Origin: Nymphaea colorata
Taxonomy: Eukaryota; Streptophyta; Magnoliopsida; Nymphaeales; Nymphaeaceae
Length of the DNA: 64,000 bases
Assembly (NCBI RefSeq): GCF_008831285.2
Contig: NC_045151.1
Span: forward strand, 3,655,544-3,719,543
Direction: 5' to 3'
The notes below the pieces were generated by a model that had not been told where the DNA came from, did no database searches, and saw nothing but the letters and a program-made list of their open reading frames with translations. The position numbers and the translations under genes were made by a program. Positions 24,076 to 34,735 of the stretch are shown here, piece by piece (the first letter of the stretch is position 1; the number at the start of each line of letters is the position of its first letter).

Positions 24076-24856
24076 TGATTTATGTCTGTGGGTTTGGCAA
24101 CCCCGTACTCTGTTTGGGTCCAGTTTTGCAAGTAGACCTTTCTGTAATTCAGGTGCAGCAATAATCATGGTAACATGCATGGTATAGTTATATCAAGAAT
24201 CCTGCATGTAGTGTTTGGTGTAAGTCAAAGTCAGTTAATCATTACACAGTTGTATTAGATAATGGAGACGGCCCATCAAGTTATGTTGAGTAGATAGCTC
24301 ACAAACTTGAGACCAATTTGAAGTTTGATACCTAAGTACAGTACTTAGTAGATTTAGAGATAGATACTGAACTCCCTTTGAGAAGCTAAACTGCCTCCTA
24401 TGGGGGCCTAAATTCTACGGTGTCATGTGAATGAGTCATTAGCTTGCATTTATATGTCGTGCAGATGGGTGTGGAACTGTTGTGGAACAATGAGGCAATA
24501 TGTTAACTTTTGGGGACTTGTTAGATGGTAAAGTAGTTCTTTAAAATAGGGAGCTCATCCAATATCTACATTTCTCATGTTTTTTAAATGTAATCCTGTT
24601 TTCCTGAAATGCAATTTTACTATATGCCATCTTTTTTTACAATTGCTGCTGCATTACAGGGTGCAAGCACATCCTTTTACATCCAGAAATCCCATCTTTT
24701 CTAGAAGTTCCTAGGTTTCATATCAGTTCTCAAAAACTCTAGAAGTTCCAGTTACTTAGTTTTGTCAGAATATTAGAAGTTTTTGTAACAATAGTTAATG
24801 AAGGACCCAATGATCCTTTTCACCAGAATTTTTAACTTCTGGTCTGCTCAACACAG

Positions 24857-24961
24857 GATCAAATGCTACAATAGTTGCCTTTTCCATACAGTCCAGAAGG
24901 ATTTTACTGCTCAAACTGGTGATCCATCAGGAAAAGGCACTGGAGGTGATTCCATTTACAA
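24857..24961 (+). pseudogene. CYP59: CYP59 exon fragment with lost donor
   Basis: A complete 105-nt exon, open in the CYP59 phase ([13 protein letters not shown]). The donor GTAAGG has become GGAAGG, so the exon could no longer be spliced normally and the frame runs on to 25001. Confidence 0.85.
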
Positions 24962-25250
24962 GGAAGGAAAAATATATGAATTTTCGTTTAAGTCTGGCTA
25001 ATCTGGAAGGGAAGATATCTCTGAATCATTTTAATATATATCAGGCTTTTGGACTCTGACCATTGAAAAACCATTGCAACTGACTCAGTACCAAAATTGA
25101 CATGACTAACCACTTGTACGCATAGGCTAAAAGCTATATATGTTTATTGCTGTGATGTTGATTTCACATCAGCTTCCTGAAAGAAAACTTCTCTCTTTCG
25201 CATGGATTGGTTGGGTTTAGCTATATGTTTGATCATTCCACATTTGATCT

Positions 25251-26055
25251 GCATGGGAAACAAACGAGTGAAACAGGGGATATAGACAAACTATAAACAA
25301 CTGGTAATGGACAGCAGGACCCAGACCTCTGGAATGCCACCATCAAGGCTGATGACGTCAAATTAAGATGAGCTCTGCAGCCTCTAGCACCCACCAGTCC
25401 ACCAGCATTGCCACATTCATATAATAGATAAAGCAGGAGGTAAGACAATTGAACTCTCTGCAGTGACATTGCACAAGGCATGTAAAAAATATTTCAAATG
25501 GTTGAGCAATTAACAAAAACCCATTACCTTTAATAGCAGGTTTATATATAAGTCAATCATCAAAGTGAGTTTTTCTTCATTTTCATTGAGCTACTACATT
25601 ATCCACCTGAAAGGAATTAAGGATTTTAAAAGCTAAAATGCCACCTCAGAACGTGTACATCATCCTTAGAACAGGAAAAAAGAAGTATATAGAGAGAAAA
25701 TTGGAACACGACAAAATGAGGTGTCTCTGAGGTTTCGAAGTACATTGCCTGGACACCACTGCCTAAAGCGATTTGTTACAAAGGAAGACAATAAAAGTGG
25801 AATTAGAACTAGAAATCTGAAGTAAATAACCACAACAGATCAACATAGCAGATTATTTTTGCAGATTAAAATCAGTTTTAGATTCCAGAAAAATTAAAAA
25901 ACCAGAGGAGGAAACACTGCAAAAACTGTTACCTAAAAGCAGGCCATTAAGAATAAACTGCTCCACAGAGAAACGAGAACTTATGCCAATAAAAAGAGAG
26001 AAAAAAACGCAGAAAGTGACGAAAGCAGCTAACTATATAATGGATCAACAAACCC
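25251..26055 (-). repeat. S module, copy e
   Basis: The exon-like segment is at 25528-25606. It starts the unit that carries the intact MADS gene. The left edge is the CYP59-intron fusion. Confidence 0.7.
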
Positions 26056-26066
26056 GAAGCTAGGAT

Positions 26067-26178
26067 GGCATCTGTGACGCAGTAAGCTCAGGATCCTGCT
26101 GACTTGCTGTAAAGCAACTAAATTTACCATCCACCAGAGCAAGTTCTGTCTTTTGAACTTCAACCAGCTGCAAAGGCA
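26067..26178 (-). pseudogene. U module exon-like segment, copy 3
   Basis: Open in the same phase as the other copies, with amino-acid changes (QLVEVQKTELALVDGKF, SCFTASQQDPELTASQ). Confidence 0.5.
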
Positions 26179-27233
26179 TCTAGCATCAATCTCGACACAA
26201 GTAATGAGCAGCCAACATGAAAAATAGTACCATAACTGGTCATGTAACAAACTAAAAAAGGAACTAAGAGGATTTCCTACATACACGAAAATGAAACTCA
26301 TGCTGCTCCTATCCACGTGCAAAGAAAAGTAATGACAGACCAACATTGCCATAAAATTTGCCTAAAACCAGAGGAAATTGAACCAATAGCATCACGTTAA
26401 AACCATAAAAAGAAATCGAGCAATTGACTTGTGGAATGAACTTGGCTTATGAAATCAGATAAGGACACTTTATTCAAAATGAAATCACATTGACGTCCAA
26501 TTTTTGTTGATGTGGTTGATGTGATTTTGCACGTTTAGCTACAACATATTTTTTTCTTTTTCTGTTCTGCTTCCTGCAATTGCACTGCCTCCATATTCTT
26601 TTCACCTTTTGCACTACCTCCAATACTCTGCCATTTTTTGTCCAGTTTTTCTTCTGTTTCTTCTACTGGTAAATATGGTTAGTTCATCTCAATTACTTAT
26701 GATTTTTTATACCTTCCGCATTCGAGATCTATGTTACGGAAAAATTATCAATAGTATAGCTAATATGCATGTTCTTTGTGTGATTTTCTTAAAGTCAACC
26801 GTCTACTTTTCTTGTGCTTTTGTTTTTTTGAATGCTTAATCGAAACTGCTTCCCGGCCAACCCCATCAGCATTATCTAGCGTCTGCAGGACCCTTCCCAA
26901 CTTCCATCTAGCCAATATTGGCATGCAATTGGTACTGGTAGCTAGTCATTATACCTGTGGAACAAGGCTCTTTTTTTTTTCATTTGTCAAGTAATGGTGA
27001 AATTCCACGAAGCGAACAACATACCTACAGCTCTTTATTTGATCATAAAAGAATGATTTACAAAATGTGGGGAAAACCACAGGAGATACAACATGAGGAC
27101 CTCTAGACAGAAATACTTCGGCAACCAAAACATGTGCACACAAAAGAATGAGAAATGAATGTGAGACCAAAAAAATTTTAAAAAGGCACAGCCACCAAGA
27201 ACTTGAGGATCTAACTGGTTTGACCATTATGCT

Positions 27234-28025
27234 TCAGGAGAAGAGGGGCGACAGGATGAGGGCACCTTCGAACTCGTCCATCTCCAAACTATCAAGACCG
27301 TCGTTCCAGCCGAATGACGGTGGTGGCGATGAAAGGAGAGCGTCAATCGATGGCGGTGGAGGCAAGCTGGAGGAATCGAAAAAACTGCTGCAACTCACAG
27401 AACCATAGAGGGTTGAGTCCACCGACTGCTGTTCTTCCACCATCGATTGGCCAAGGGACGAGTCCGGAAGAGGTGTCTCTGCCTTGTCCTTGCTCTGCAT
27501 CTGCAGCCCCACCTCTTGCTCACCTTCTACCACGCAATTTGAGGATGATCCAAAATCGTAGCTGCCCGCATCAGAGAAACTAACGACGGCACCATGCAGC
27601 GATTCCAACGATTCCCACAAGTCATTTCCGCCCACTGATTGTGGGAGGCCGGTGCCACTGTTCTGCTCTGAAATCGATTTTGATTCCACCACTGATGGTC
27701 TTGTCTTCAGTGGTTGCGAACGAGTAGCTGTGATGGTGCGGGATGGTGCTCGCAGTCCCACCTCTTGCTCACAGTATTGCTGCATGACGGAGAATAGTTG
27801 CCTGTGTCCATCATCTCCTTCTTGATCGTCCGCAGGTGGAGGGTAGGAGAATGTAAAAGCATTCCCTGCTTCGCTAGCGAAGCAGACAATGCCGATGGTT
27901 GCGCCTGTGAGACAGCCGAGCTCTTGGGCCTTCTTGAAAAGGCCCTTTCTTCTATTGGAGAAGGTGACATGGCGCTTCCTTTGATCGGAGATGAATCCCA
28001 TGCTAATCTTCCGCCTTCCCACCAT
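27234..28025 (-). CDS. M-type (type I, M-alpha-like) MADS-box transcription factor, complete
   Basis: A single-exon gene of 263 codons. Residues 1-60 are the MADS DNA-binding and dimerisation domain (VGRRKISMGFISDQRKRHVT, then FSNRRKGLFKKAQELGCLTG); the usual Lys after FS is Asn here. The IVCFASEAGNAFTFSYP stretch gives the domain's beta strands. There is no K domain. The rest is low-complexity and rich in Ser, Gln and acidic residues, and ends LEMDEFEGALILSPLFS. I took the first ATG, which directly precedes the conserved GRRK and follows a GAA-rich leader. It is the only intact copy of three. By analogy with AGL62-type proteins it may act in the endosperm or gametophyte, but expression is unknown. 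Confidence 0.9.
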   Translation of the reverse strand: MVGRRKISMGFISDQRKRHVTFSNRRKGLFKKAQELGCLTGATIGIVCFASEAGNAFTFSYPPPADDQEGDDGHRQLFSVMQQYCEQEVGLRAPSRTITATRSQPLKTRPSVVESKSISEQNSGTGLPQSVGGNDLWESLESLHGAVVSFSDAGSYDFGSSSNCVVEGEQEVGLQMQSKDKAETPLPDSSLGQSMVEEQQSVDSTLYGSVSCSSFFDSSSLPPPPSIDALLSSPPPSFGWNDGLDSLEMDEFEGALILSPLFS

Positions 28026-29220
28026 CCTTCTTCTTCTTCTTCTTCCGATTTCTCAAAGGCCGCCGGTTGAAGTGGGGAGAGAGAGAGGGAATTCTTGGTT
28101 TTCTGCTGTAATCCAACTTAGCGATCGCTCTTTCTAACTGATGGTTTGCCCGCGTAAAGAAGAGAGGGAGTGCTTCCCTCCCTTTTTCTTCTGAACGGAT
28201 ACTTGACAACCGGCGTTGCAAAATTCTGTTTTAAAGATTTTGAAATTATGGTGTCTAAGAGAGGCCTGGGACATCGATAACAAATTCTTTCACGAGTTTT
28301 AATTTCAAATTTCTAAACTGATCACGGAAGAAGGTGAGTTTCTAAATATGGAGGAGATTTTTGGCGCTCTCCGCTAATACGTAATTGCTGGTATATCCCT
28401 GGCCCTAATTTTTTTCTTTTTTTTTATTTTACAAAATGTATTGGATACTTTAAATTGATTTAAAAATAAAAATATATAAATATATCGTATCGAATATATA
28501 TATATATATATATATAGGATCAAGATTAACCTAGTGAAGCGCTCCCCTTAGTAACTTGCAAGTTGTTGTTTCAAGTTGCAAATTAAATTGAATGCTTGGT
28601 GTATTAAAAAAAATGAATATCTTTTTCAAAAAATAATGTTTTTAGCCACCTCAATTTTGAGCAGATTTCCCACATAATGCTCCACACTTGTATCTTGTTT
28701 GTTATGCTTTTGTTGGGACGCCCGCCAGCTTCCTACTTACAAAGTTGCGGAACCTTTAGATGAAGCAAGGCCATTTACAATTGGCCAAGCTTTGCCACGT
28801 AAATTCAGAACAAAAATGACATGAGTTCACAGGATCAAGGGAAAAACTAAAAATGCTTAAAACGCCATATTTGCATATCAATTTTTTCGTAAGCATGAGA
28901 TAAGAATTGTTACCAATAGTATTATTAGATCTGAAAAGAATATCACATAAATATTATTAAAAATACATTTAAAAACTATATTTTTGTCAAGTTGAATCAG
29001 TTCGACTTGATATGGATCCGGATTCAGGTCCATGTCCAACATGGCTCGAGCTCATTTTCCGAGCTTTTAACCGTGTTTGCTTGTCGCTGCAAACGGATTT
29101 ATTGGGCAAGAATAAGATGCAGAGGATTTATCTCGAGAAAGAAGTTCACACAAACGGTCGACGCACTTTGTCTTCTCCTTCGGGTGAAGTAAAAAACGAC
29201 TGTTGGTCGGGCTGATTAAA
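28026..29220. promoter_or_regulatory. Upstream region of the intact MADS gene
   Basis: The first 250 bases upstream carry a GAA-repeat leader and CT/GA-rich sequence. A (TA)n tract at about 28495-28515 is present here but not in the paralogous region near 10280. No confident TATA box or other motif could be placed. Confidence 0.4.
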
Positions 29221-29229
29221 CTGATATTC

Positions 29230-29625
29230 GAAAAAAAAAACTGCAAAATAACCTGGCTTGTTAAAAAAAAACACATTTTTTCACATTTTTTGGCATTTTT
29301 TTGCATTTTTTACTACTGGATTCTTATTTTAGTATTTTACTCATTTTACTTCTACATCTGTTTTCTAAATTTTTGGAATTTGCCAAGATTTTACCTAGAC
29401 TTTATACTTTACTATACCTGAGAAAAACCTCCCTGTATAATGTTATTTATGACAATGGACAAACCTGTTGATGTTAGTGAAATTGCTTCTTTAGATAGAA
29501 GCAAACACATAAGTATTTCAAATGATCAAACTATGAATTGTTTTTACCAAATTATTCATTACAAAAAACGCCCTCCATTTCTTGGAGGAGCATGAAAATT
29601 CTGTTTCTGGGATAAGGGCTACCAG
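29230..29625. repeat. T module, copy 5
   Basis: Pairs with copy 2 (11000-11375). Confidence 0.6.
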
Positions 29626-29784
29626 TGATTTATTTATGTGGGTTTGGCAAACCCGTACTGTGTTTGGGTCCAGTTTTGCAATTCCATTATGAGCTTTAAT
29701 GGACCTGAAAGTAGACCTTTTTGTAAGTCAGATGCAGGAAGAAGCATAATAGCATGCATGTTTTAGTTATATCAAGAATCCTGC

Positions 29785-29873
29785 AATTGCCTTTTCCATA
29801 CAGTCCAGAAGGATTTTACTGCTCAAACTGGTGATCCATCAGGAAAAGGCACTGGAGGTGATTCCATTTACAA
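29785..29873 (+). pseudogene. CYP59: CYP59 exon fragment, 5'-truncated, followed by the next exon
   Basis: The first 16 or so bases of the exon and its acceptor are replaced by a deletion junction (caagaatcctgc joined to aattgcc). The rest is open and the GTAAGG donor is kept. It is followed, 292 nt on, by the only copy of the next CYP59 exon in the window. Confidence 0.85.
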
Positions 29874-30165
29874 GTAAGGAAAAACATCTGAATTTACGTT
29901 TAAGTTTGGCTAATCAGGAAGGGCAGATATCTCTGAATCTTTTTAATATGTATCAGGCTTTGGAATCTGACCATTGAAAAACCATTGCAACTGGCTCAGT
30001 ACCAAAAATTGACATGCGTAACCACTTATAGGCATAGGCTAGGAACTATAAATGTTTATGGATGCGAAGTTGATTTCACATCAGCTTGCTAAAAGAAAAT
30101 TTCTCTCTTTCCATGGATTTATTGGGTTTAGCTGTATGTTTGATTATTCCATGTTTGATCTGCAG

Positions 30166-30285
30166 ATTCCTTTATGGTGAACAAGCTCGACTTTTTTTGG
30201 TGATGAAATCCATCCTGGTTTAAAGCATTCCAAGAAAGGAACAGTTTCTATGGCAAGTGTTGGGGAAAGTCTCAATGCTTCTCAG
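30166..30285 (+). pseudogene. CYP59: CYP59 downstream exon fragment, frameshifted
   Basis: Follows an acceptor (TTTGATCTGCAG) and encodes the CYP59 PPIase segment FLYGEQAR, then GDEIHPGLKHSKKG and GESLNASQ, with a GT donor after it. A T run is one base short of the family's phase (about 30193-30199), so the frame shifts inside the exon. This is the ancestral continuation of the intron that is fused to S modules elsewhere. Confidence 0.85.
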
Positions 30286-30289
30286 GTCC

Positions 30290-32360
30290 TCTGATACCCG
30301 AATATTGGGCCCGAGCCCGAGTTTCGGGCCCGTCAGGTTGACCCAGCCCGATGCCCATCCCCTAGTCTCGCTCACCCTTCAAAGAGTGTAAAGTTGAATG
30401 GGCAACATGAAATTCGAAGCCTGGGAAGACCTTGTGGAGCCATTCAAGAGAAAATTTTGTGCAGTTCTTTTGTTTGATTCAAATATTGTTAACAGATAAA
30501 AATTACAATCACAGCAATTTTTCTAGTCAATATTGATCACTGATAAAGTGGACGTGACAATGTCCATGGATTTTAGAATGAATCCATGTCTTACCTCTTA
30601 ATTTTTTAATAAACTGGCCTTGAAATGTCCATGAATTCAAACATTGTTATCACTGATCATTGGCAATGAATCTTGTTCTTCAATTTTAGAATGTCTTACC
30701 TCTTAATCATTGTCATGAATCTTTTTATATTCAGAAGGCAACAAACAATAGAATTTCTCTAACTACAACTAACGTTATATGCAGAGCTTGATTTTTTTTT
30801 TCTGCTCACATGCAAAAAACAGATTCGAATCAATGAAAATAAATATCTAAATGTAGGCATAACTTTGAACATGCTTTCATCTTATTATGGTTCATCCCAT
30901 AAATAAAAAACTTTGGATAGTCTTCTGATAATGCATTTAAGGCCCCTTGAAATGTCTGACACAAATTTTCTTTCCTTCTCAGTCAACTAAGTGATTCCTC
31001 ATCTTTTTCTCGAAATTTCAGCACAGAATTTGTTATGTTTATCATCATCATTTTTCAGATATGTGGGATTCCACAAGAAATGCTTAAATAATGTGAACAT
31101 TGCTAACCTACTTGTAAATACTAATTTAGTACCAAACCATGCTTTAATTCTAGTGGCTTTCATAAAAAATGTAAGATATTAATATTTTACTATCAAAATT
31201 TTCATATAATAAGAATTGTTCATTTATTTTTGCTCTACCTCTTTTTTTTTTCCTCTCCTTCCCTCCTTGTTTTTGCCTCTCATCTTTAAATTTTTAATCA
31301 TGCATGGAGCGCACACATGCACAGTAGTCTTCTTAACAGGACAACCAGGTGATCGTCCTTGCGTCTCTTTTTAGGAAGGAAAGCGTAGACCGCACAGGGT
31401 GTCTTCATAAAAAGACACCATTTTAATTTTAAGTAAATAGAAATTGTTAATTGTGTGTGTGCTAGTGTGTGTGTGTGTGTATATATATGTATGTATATAT
31501 GTATCAAATCTTCGCTACACCTTCACCCATATCTTGGCCACACCCACACCCAATTGTTTTTGAAAAATTGCAGCACTGACACCTGCATTCCACACTTGCA
31601 CCTATGTGACATATGTTGTAGTGGATGCAAATTGGACAAGTGATCCAAATTAGAGGCGATCTGTCTTTTGGTAATTGCATAGAAGAATGTCAATAGGGAT
31701 TGAGACAGGAATTTTTCGTTGTAGGGGCTGAACTATACTTTTAAAGTTTTAACAGAGTTCGAAATATAGTTTTTCATAATTTTAATATAAGTTAAACTAA
31801 AATTTATATAATCAACACATAAATTTTTGAAATTTTAAAAATTTGAGGGGGGTGAGAAAATGTCTACATTGTTTTGGATCTAGATCAAGTTAGACCAAAT
31901 CCATGGTATGTTTAAAGTGCTTTAAACGGTTAGGAATGTACATAAAGGCATGGATCAAGTCACATATTGCTCGGCTCTAGCTTGAATTGAGCTTTATGAG
32001 GTGAACTCAAGGCTCAACTTGGTAATCCGAGTCTGAGCTCGAGCTCGACTCGTTCAACTTGGTAATGAGTCTGAGCCTGAGCGAGCTCGGTAAACCGAGT
32101 CTAAGCTTAATTTTGACTTGTTTAAGCTTATGTCACTTTATTCATTTTTTTTCTTCAAATGAAAATGGAAACGATAAAACTTGGCTAGCTTGAGTGTTAA
32201 TTCAAGCTTGGCTCGCTCGTGACAAGCTTACACGGCCAAGTTTGAGTTGAGCCCGAATTGGACATGGGTAACCTCTACATGGACACTTCACCTACCATCC
32301 GACTCACCACTCAGAGAGTATAAAGTTGAATGGCCGACATCAGCTTTGAAGCATGGGAAT
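30290..32360. other. Unassigned region
   Basis: Contains a short GC-rich piece with repeated gcccga motifs (30300-30360), a part shared with 15245-15480, a (GT)n/(TA)n tract at about 31453-31505, and a part shared with 12400-12700 and 13135-13330. No gene recognised. Confidence 0.35.
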
Positions 32361-32364
32361 GAAA

Positions 32365-32510
32365 AGCTTTTTCTTTCTTGGATTCATGCTCCTCCGCCAG
32401 ACTCACTCTACCATCACCAACCACCTTAGCTTCTACTGCCACACTCTCGGCCTCATTGCAAATCGCAAAATCCTAGGCAACCTTTTTTCCAAAACGATGC
32501 ATGGCTTGTT
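32365..32510 (-). pseudogene. Unidentified exon-like segment, broken paralogue of 13626-13782
   Basis: Same phase as its partner (CNEAESVAVEAKVVGDGRVS) but with an in-frame stop just after the KKVA codons. Confidence 0.45.
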
Positions 32511-32804
32511 GAGTGCAAGAACTAAAATAATGGACATGTCATTAAAATTTTGTGCAGTCCAATATCACATATTCCTGCTAAATATTCATTCTGCCCATGA
32601 AGAGAACTTTATCTGGGCAGAAGATGGTGGATTTGTCCTTTCGACAAACCATTACAACTTGAACATGGTCCATGGCCATCTAGAAAACCAACTTGCCAAT
32701 GTTTCTTAATTTGTTTGTATAAGACTAAACCTGAGGACAGACATCCTTTCATAAGCAAAATAAGATGAAATTTTGCAGTAAAAAGAGATGCGTCATAAAA
32801 GATT

Positions 32805-33700
32805 GTGCATGCATGGGAAACAAACGAGTGAAACAGGGGACATAGGCAAACTATAAACAACTGGTCATGGACAGCAGGACCCAGACGTCTAGAGTGCCAC
32901 CATCAAGGCTGATGACGTCAAATTAAGATGACCTCTGCACCCTCTTGCACCCACCAGTCCACCAGCACTGCCACATTCATATAAAAGGTAAAGCAGGAGG
33001 TAAGAAAATTGAACTCTCTGCAGTAACATTGCACAAGGCATGTAAAAAATATTTCAAATAGTTAAGCAATTAACTAGAAATTACTACCTTGAATAGCAGG
33101 TTTATATAGAAATCAATCATCAAAGTGAGTTTTTCTTCATTTTCATTGAGCTGATACAATATCCACCTGAAAAGAATTAAGGACAATCATCAAAGAGTTT
33201 TTTTTCCATTTTCATTGAGCTGATACAATATCCACCTGAAAGCAATTAAGGATTTTAAAAGTAAAAATGCCACCTCAAAACATGTACATCATCCTTAGAA
33301 CAGGAAAAAAGAAGTATATAGAGAGAAAAAAGACGAACACGACAAAATGAGGTGTCTTCTGAGGTTCCCAAGCACATTGCCTGGACACCACTGCCTAAAG
33401 CGATTTGTTACACAGGAAGGGAATGAAAGTGAAATTAGAACAAGAAATCTAAAGTAAATAACCATAACAGATCAACATAGCAGGTACTCGATCTTTGCAG
33501 ATTAGAATCAGTTCTAGATCCAAGAAAATTTCAAAAACCAGAGGAGGAAAAAGTGCAAAAACTGATGCCTAAAAGCAGGCCATTAAGAATAAACTGTTCT
33601 ACAGAGAAACGAGCTCTTATGCCAATAAAAAGAGAGAAAAAAAAAACGTGGAAAATGACTGAAGCAGCTAACTATATTATGGATCAACAAGCTGGCAACT
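32805..33700 (-). repeat. S module, copy f
   Basis: The exon-like segment is at 33088-33166 and is open, with coding changes. A 60-base internal part including the end of the exon is repeated at 33183-33240, a local tandem duplication unique to this copy. Confidence 0.65.
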
Positions 33701-33707
33701 AGGTTGG

Positions 33708-33815
33708 CATCTGCCGTGCAGTAAGCTTATGATGCTGCTGACTTGCTGTAAAGCGACTAAATTTACCATCCACCAGAGCAAGTTCTGTCTTTTGAGCCTG
33801 CTGCAAAGGCATCTA
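33708..33815 (-). pseudogene. U module exon-like segment, copy 4
   Basis: Shorter by 6 nt than the others, in frame (LQQAQKTELALVDGKFSRF). The distal part is diverged. Confidence 0.45.
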
Positions 33816-34004
33816 GCACAATAGCATCAAGCTCGACACAAGAAATGAGCACCTAACAGGAAAAAAGGTACCATAACCAGTTATTTAACAAGCTGCTCAT
33901 TTCACCTTCTCGAGTATGCAGGAAATCCTCATAATTTCTTCATCTGGGCAGAAGATGGTGCATTTATCCTTTTGTGTTTGATAGAATATGTGTGCTCGAT
34001 TTCC

Positions 34005-34600
34005 CACCCACCATCTGTGCCAGATTTATATAACAGGTAAAGCAGGAGGCAAGAAAATTGAACTCTCTACAGTACCAGTGTACATGAAATGTAAGAACAT
34101 TTTAAATGGCTAAGAAACTAATTAGAAGCTACTATCCTGAATAGCATGTTTTTATTTAAATCAAACACAAAAGTGCCTTTTTCTACATTTTCATTTGGAT
34201 GATATAGTATCCACTGAAGGGAATTAGGGCTATTAAAAGTAAAAATGCCACCTCAAAAGTTGTACATCATTGTCAGAACAGGAAAAAGAAGTGTACAAGG
34301 AATAAGAAAGAGGAACAAGACAAGATGAGGTGCCTATGAGGTTCCGAAGTACGTTGTCAGGACACAATTACCTAAAGTGATTTGTTACAAAGGAAGAGTA
34401 TAAAAATGAAATTTTAACTACATATCTAAAAGAAAATAACAACAGCAGGTTAACATAATAGTACTTAATCTTTGCATAATAGAATCGGTTTTAGATCCAA
34501 GAAAATTTCAAAAACCAGAAAATGAAATACTGCAAAAACTGTAACATACAAGAAAGTCAATAAGATTAAAGCGTTCTAGTCATGAATTGAGCCCGATTTG
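34005..34600 (-). repeat. Diverged S module (S'), without hAT insertion
   Basis: Homologue of 1601-2880 that preserves the empty hAT site (cctatgag at 34333-34340). Confidence 0.75.
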
Positions 34601-34635
34601 GCTCAACTTGTTGTGCATCCCTACATAGGACCGTG

Positions 34636-34735
34636 NNNNNNNNNNNNNNNNNNNNNNNNNNNNNNNNNNNNNNNNNNNNNNNNNNNNNNNNNNNNNNNNN
34701 NNNNNNNNNNNNNNNNNNNNNNNNNNNNNNNNNNN
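34636..34735. other. Assembly gap, exactly 100 N
   Basis: Second fixed-length gap. The right flank starts in the middle of an LTR, at the position equivalent to 47953, so the first 177 or so bases of that LTR are missing. Confidence 0.99.

Noticed and set aside
30290-30362. GC-rich piece with repeated gcccga motifs, considered as a transposon end
   Set aside because: Too short and without a partner repeat or target duplication in the window.
1-34635. Regularly repeated units considered as a CRISPR-like or satellite array
   Set aside because: Units are 0.4-5 kb, diverged and gene-bearing, and the genome is a plant's; there are no short repeats with uniform spacers.
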